A DNA stretch of 6,984 nucleotides from the NCBI GenBank assembly GCA_964462865.1, contig CAYWZO010000077.1:1-6984 (forward strand), read 5' to 3'. The notes under the pieces are model-generated. The model saw nothing but the letters and a program-made list of their open reading frames with translations. It was not told the origin of the DNA and searched no databases. Made by a program: the position numbers and the translations under genes. This document shows positions 4,713 to 6,984 of this stretch, one piece after another. Numbering within the stretch: position 1 is the first letter of the stretch; the number at the start of each line of letters is the position of its first letter. The stretch is from Fen-1077 sp964462865 (GTDB taxonomy: Bacteria; Chloroflexota; Dehalococcoidia; Dehalococcoidales; RBG-16-60-22).

Positions 4713-6984
4713 ATGGACTACGCCGAGCTTCACTGCCACAGCTACTATTCTTTCCACGACGGCGCATCGTCGCTGGAGGAACTGCTCCTGCGCGCCAAAG
4801 ACCTCGGCTACCGCGCCCTGGCCGTCACCGACCACGATAACCTCTGCGGGACGATGCGCTTCGCCGGGCTCACCCGTTCCCTGGAAATGCAGGGCATTAT
4901 CGGAGCCGAGATAACGCTTAAAAACGGCTTTCATTTGACCCTGCTGGCCAGAGACCGGACGGGCTATAAAAACCTCTGCCGCCTCATTACAACCGCCCAT
5001 GCCTCCGGCGAGCGCAATGACCCCGCCCTGTCCCCGGAACTGCTCGCCGAGCATGCCGGTGGCCTGATAGCGCTGTCTGGCTGCCCGCGGGGAGAACTGG
5101 CGCAGATGGTGGTTAAAGCACGCTACGCCGAGGCGCGGGAACTGGTGCGGCAATATCTCGAATGGTTCGGCGCGGAAAACTACTATATCGAACTCCAGCA
5201 CAACCTGGCCCCCGGCGATACCGAGCGCAATAAGAGGCTGCTGGCTTTAGCACAGGAGGCGGGCGTCAAAGTCGTCGCCACGGGTAATGTTCATTATCAC
5301 ATCAGAGAGCGCCACCAGCTCCAGGACTGCCTGGTGGCGATTAAGCACTGCCAGAGCCTGGAGGAGACCCACCGCGAGCGGCGGCCGAACTCGGAGTATT
5401 ACCTGCGGCCGCCGCAGGAACTTGAAGCCATCTTCAAAGATTGCCCCGGGGCTTTAAAAAATACGCTGGATATCGCCGAACGATGTACGCTTGATTTAAC
5501 CAGAGACCTGAACTACCTGTTCCCGGACTACCCCGCCCCGGAGGGCCACACGCCCCGGAGCTACCTGGAAAAGCTCTGTTACGAGGCAGCGGTGCGGCGC
5601 TACGGCGCTATCACCCCGGCGGTGCGCCAGCGGCTGGACCAGGAATTCCAGCTGATAAAAAAATACAACCTGGCCGGCTTCTTGCTCATGTACCACGAGG
5701 TCATCAAGCTGGGGCGGGAGGTAATGCTCGACCTGGGTTTGAGCGACCCGTCCCTGACCGTCGAGGAGGACCCGCCGGGAAGGGGCCGCGGCTCGTCGGT
5801 GGCGCTGCTGGTCGGCTACCTTATCGGCCTGTCCCACATCGACCCGCTGCAGTACAACCTCTCGCTGGAGCGCTTTCTCCCCGCCGACGTCATGACCAAC
5901 GTGCCGGACATCGACCTCGATTTCCCCCGCAGCATCCGGGAGGAGCTTATCCTGCGCACGCACCGGAAATGGGGCTGGGAGCGCGCCGCCCTGACCGGCA
6001 CCATCGCCACCTACATGGTCAAGGGTGCGGTGAGGGACCTGGGCAAGGCGCTGGGCCTGCCGCTGGTGGAAATCGACCAGCTGGCCAAGTTTGTCGACTG
6101 GGGCAGCGCCAGGAAGCTGGCTAAAAAGATGCGGAAGATGCCCAACTTCAGGGACAAGATAGACGCCCCGGTCTGGCGTGACCTGGTACGGCTGGCCGCC
6201 GAACTGGACGGTTTCCCCAAGTACCTGGGGCAGCACCCGGGCGGCATGATACTTTCCTCCTCTCCCCTGATAGACATCGTCCCCGTCCAGCGGGGGGCCA
6301 TCGATGGGCGCTACGTCTGCCAGTGGGACAAGGACAGCATCGACGACGCCGGCTTCGTGAAAATCGACTTCCTGGCCCTGGGCGCTTTATCGCAGCTCCA
6401 GGAGGCCATCGAGCTTATCAAACAGCGCACCGGGGAGCGCCTCGATATGTCCCGCATCGATTTCGAGGACAGCGCCGTCTACGACATGCTCTGCCGGGGG
6501 GACACCATCGGCATCTTCCAGGTGGAATCGGCGGCGCAGATGCAGACGATAACCCGCCTCCGCCCCCGCAACCTGCGGGACATGGCGCACGAGGTGGGGG
6601 CGGTGCGGCCGGGGGTGGGCGTCAACCATGGCGTGCAGGAGTACCTCGCCCGGCGCATGAAAAGAAGGCCGGTAACCTACGACCACCCGCTGGAAAAACG
6701 CGCCCTGGAGCGTACGCTGGGCATCGTCCTGTTCCAGGACCAGGTCAACCAGCTGGCGATAGACGTGGTCGGCTTTACCCCCAGTGAGGCCGACCGCCTG
6801 CGCCGTGCCTTCGGTAGAAGGCATAACGAGGAACTCATCGAACGATATCGCCAGCAGTTCCTTGAAGGGGCCGCCCGTAAGGGCGTCGGCGCTGAAGCGG
6901 CGGAGACCATTTTTAAGAAGTTCAACGGCCTCTACATGTTCCCGGAGTCGCACGCCTTCGCCTTCGGGGTGACGGCCTACCAGG
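4713..6984 (+). CDS. dnaE2: Error-prone DNA polymerase III alpha subunit DnaE2/ImuC (3' end beyond window)
   Basis: C-family DNA polymerase, 757 codons visible in one uninterrupted frame; about 300 more are expected (family about 1,050). The PHP domain (1 to about 210) starts with ELHCHSYYSFHDG (H7, H9, D16), then AVTDHDN (H41), GAE (E66), FHLTLLAR (H74) and SGCPRGEL (C124). At the expected D-x-H motif it reads GNVHY, so an asparagine (N192) replaces the aspartate. The palm has GRGRGSS (356-362) and the catalytic motif PDIDLDFPR with D401 and D403; the third aspartate is D552 in VKIDFLAL. Fingers motifs LFQDQVNQLAIDVVGF (673-688) and FPESHAFAFGVTAYQ (743-757) are present. The ATG at 4713 follows the upstream stop by 9 nt with a weak AAGGA (4702-4706) overlapping that stop, suggesting coupled translation. 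The operon with imuB and the SOS box marks it as DnaE2 rather than the replicative DnaE1. Confidence 0.92.
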   Translation, partial: MDYAELHCHSYYSFHDGASSLEELLLRAKDLGYRALAVTDHDNLCGTMRFAGLTRSLEMQGIIGAEITLKNGFHLTLLARDRTGYKNLCRLITTAHASGERNDPALSPELLAEHAGGLIALSGCPRGELAQMVVKARYAEARELVRQYLEWFGAENYYIELQHNLAPGDTERNKRLLALAQEAGVKVVATGNVHYHIRERHQLQDCLVAIKHCQSLEETHRERRPNSEYYLRPPQELEAIFKDCPGALKNTLDIAERCTLDLTRDLNYLFPDYPAPEGHTPRSYLEKLCYEAAVRRYGAITPAVRQRLDQEFQLIKKYNLAGFLLMYHEVIKLGREVMLDLGLSDPSLTVEEDPPGRGRGSSVALLVGYLIGLSHIDPLQYNLSLERFLPADVMTNVPDIDLDFPRSIREELILRTHRKWGWERAALTGTIATYMVKGAVRDLGKALGLPLVEIDQLAKFVDWGSARKLAKKMRKMPNFRDKIDAPVWRDLVRLAAELDGFPKYLGQHPGGMILSSSPLIDIVPVQRGAIDGRYVCQWDKDSIDDAGFVKIDFLALGALSQLQEAIELIKQRTGERLDMSRIDFEDSAVYDMLCRGDTIGIFQVESAAQMQTITRLRPRNLRDMAHEVGAVRPGVGVNHGVQEYLARRMKRRPVTYDHPLEKRALERTLGIVLFQDQVNQLAIDVVGFTPSEADRLRRAFGRRHNEELIERYRQQFLEGAARKGVGAEAAETIFKKFNGLYMFPESHAFAFGVTAYQ

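Noticed and set aside
4530..5201. 223-codon open frame on the minus strand across the DUF6504-like gene and the start of dnaE2
   Set aside because: It runs antisense to clear coding sequence, crosses a gene boundary, and shows no family motif; long antisense frames are expected in GC-rich genes.
5496..6236. 246-codon minus-strand open frame inside dnaE2
   Set aside because: Antisense to the catalytic palm of dnaE2, with low-complexity Q/V/R/H-rich sequence and no recognisable domain.
6323..6787. Second plus-strand open frame inside dnaE2 (154 codons)
   Set aside because: Out-of-frame shadow of dnaE2; it is Pro/Gly/Arg/His-rich and the dnaE2 frame here carries D552 and the fingers motifs without interruption.

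Overview
The window holds two divergent transcription units that meet at an 81-bp intergenic region (3160-3240). It comes from a fairly GC-rich bacterium. The strongest regulatory clue is a GAAC-N4-GTTC operator, the LexA box of Gram-positive bacteria and several related phyla, set inside a perfect sigma70-type promoter. Together with an imuB / small DUF6504-like gene / dnaE2 cluster and CoA-thiolase plus SnoaL-like genes, this suggests Chloroflexota (perhaps a Dehalococcoidia-like lineage) or, less likely, Actinobacteria or another Gram-positive-type group. The taxonomic guess is inference from gene content and operator type only.

Left half, minus strand (transcription runs right to left): two tandem SnoaL-like/NTF2-fold paralogues (3159-2539 and 2497-1865), a 186-bp gap with a possible weak promoter, an SCP2-type thiolase-like protein (1678-491), and a DUF35 zinc-ribbon/OB-fold protein (389 to the left edge, a few C-terminal residues missing). 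Thiolase and DUF35 proteins are known partners in acyl-CoA complexes, so this pair probably acts in acyl-CoA chain formation or cleavage. The SnoaL-like pair may be small hydratases, isomerases or ligand-binding proteins, possibly of the same unknown pathway. A 74-bp stretch between thiolase and DUF35 has short terminal inverted repeats and a perfect hairpin, and looks like a small dispersed repeat.

Right half, plus strand: an SOS-type mutagenesis operon. A consensus promoter (TTGACA, 17 bp, TATAAT) at 3241-3269 carries the LexA-type box in its spacer. It drives imuB (a Y-family polymerase homologue lacking most catalytic carboxylates but carrying a beta-clamp-like motif), a 94-residue DUF6504-like protein whose start overlaps the end of imuB by 52 nt, and dnaE2/imuC (error-prone polymerase III alpha subunit, all three catalytic aspartates present, truncated by the right edge after 757 codons). 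By the known model of the ImuB-DnaE2 mutasome, ImuB would be the clamp-bound adaptor and DnaE2 the translesion polymerase. The usual RecA-like accessory gene imuA is absent between the promoter and imuB; the small DUF6504-like protein is the only extra gene seen.

No tRNA, rRNA, CRISPR array, insertion sequence or phage gene was recognised. There is no gene-free stretch longer than 300 bases.
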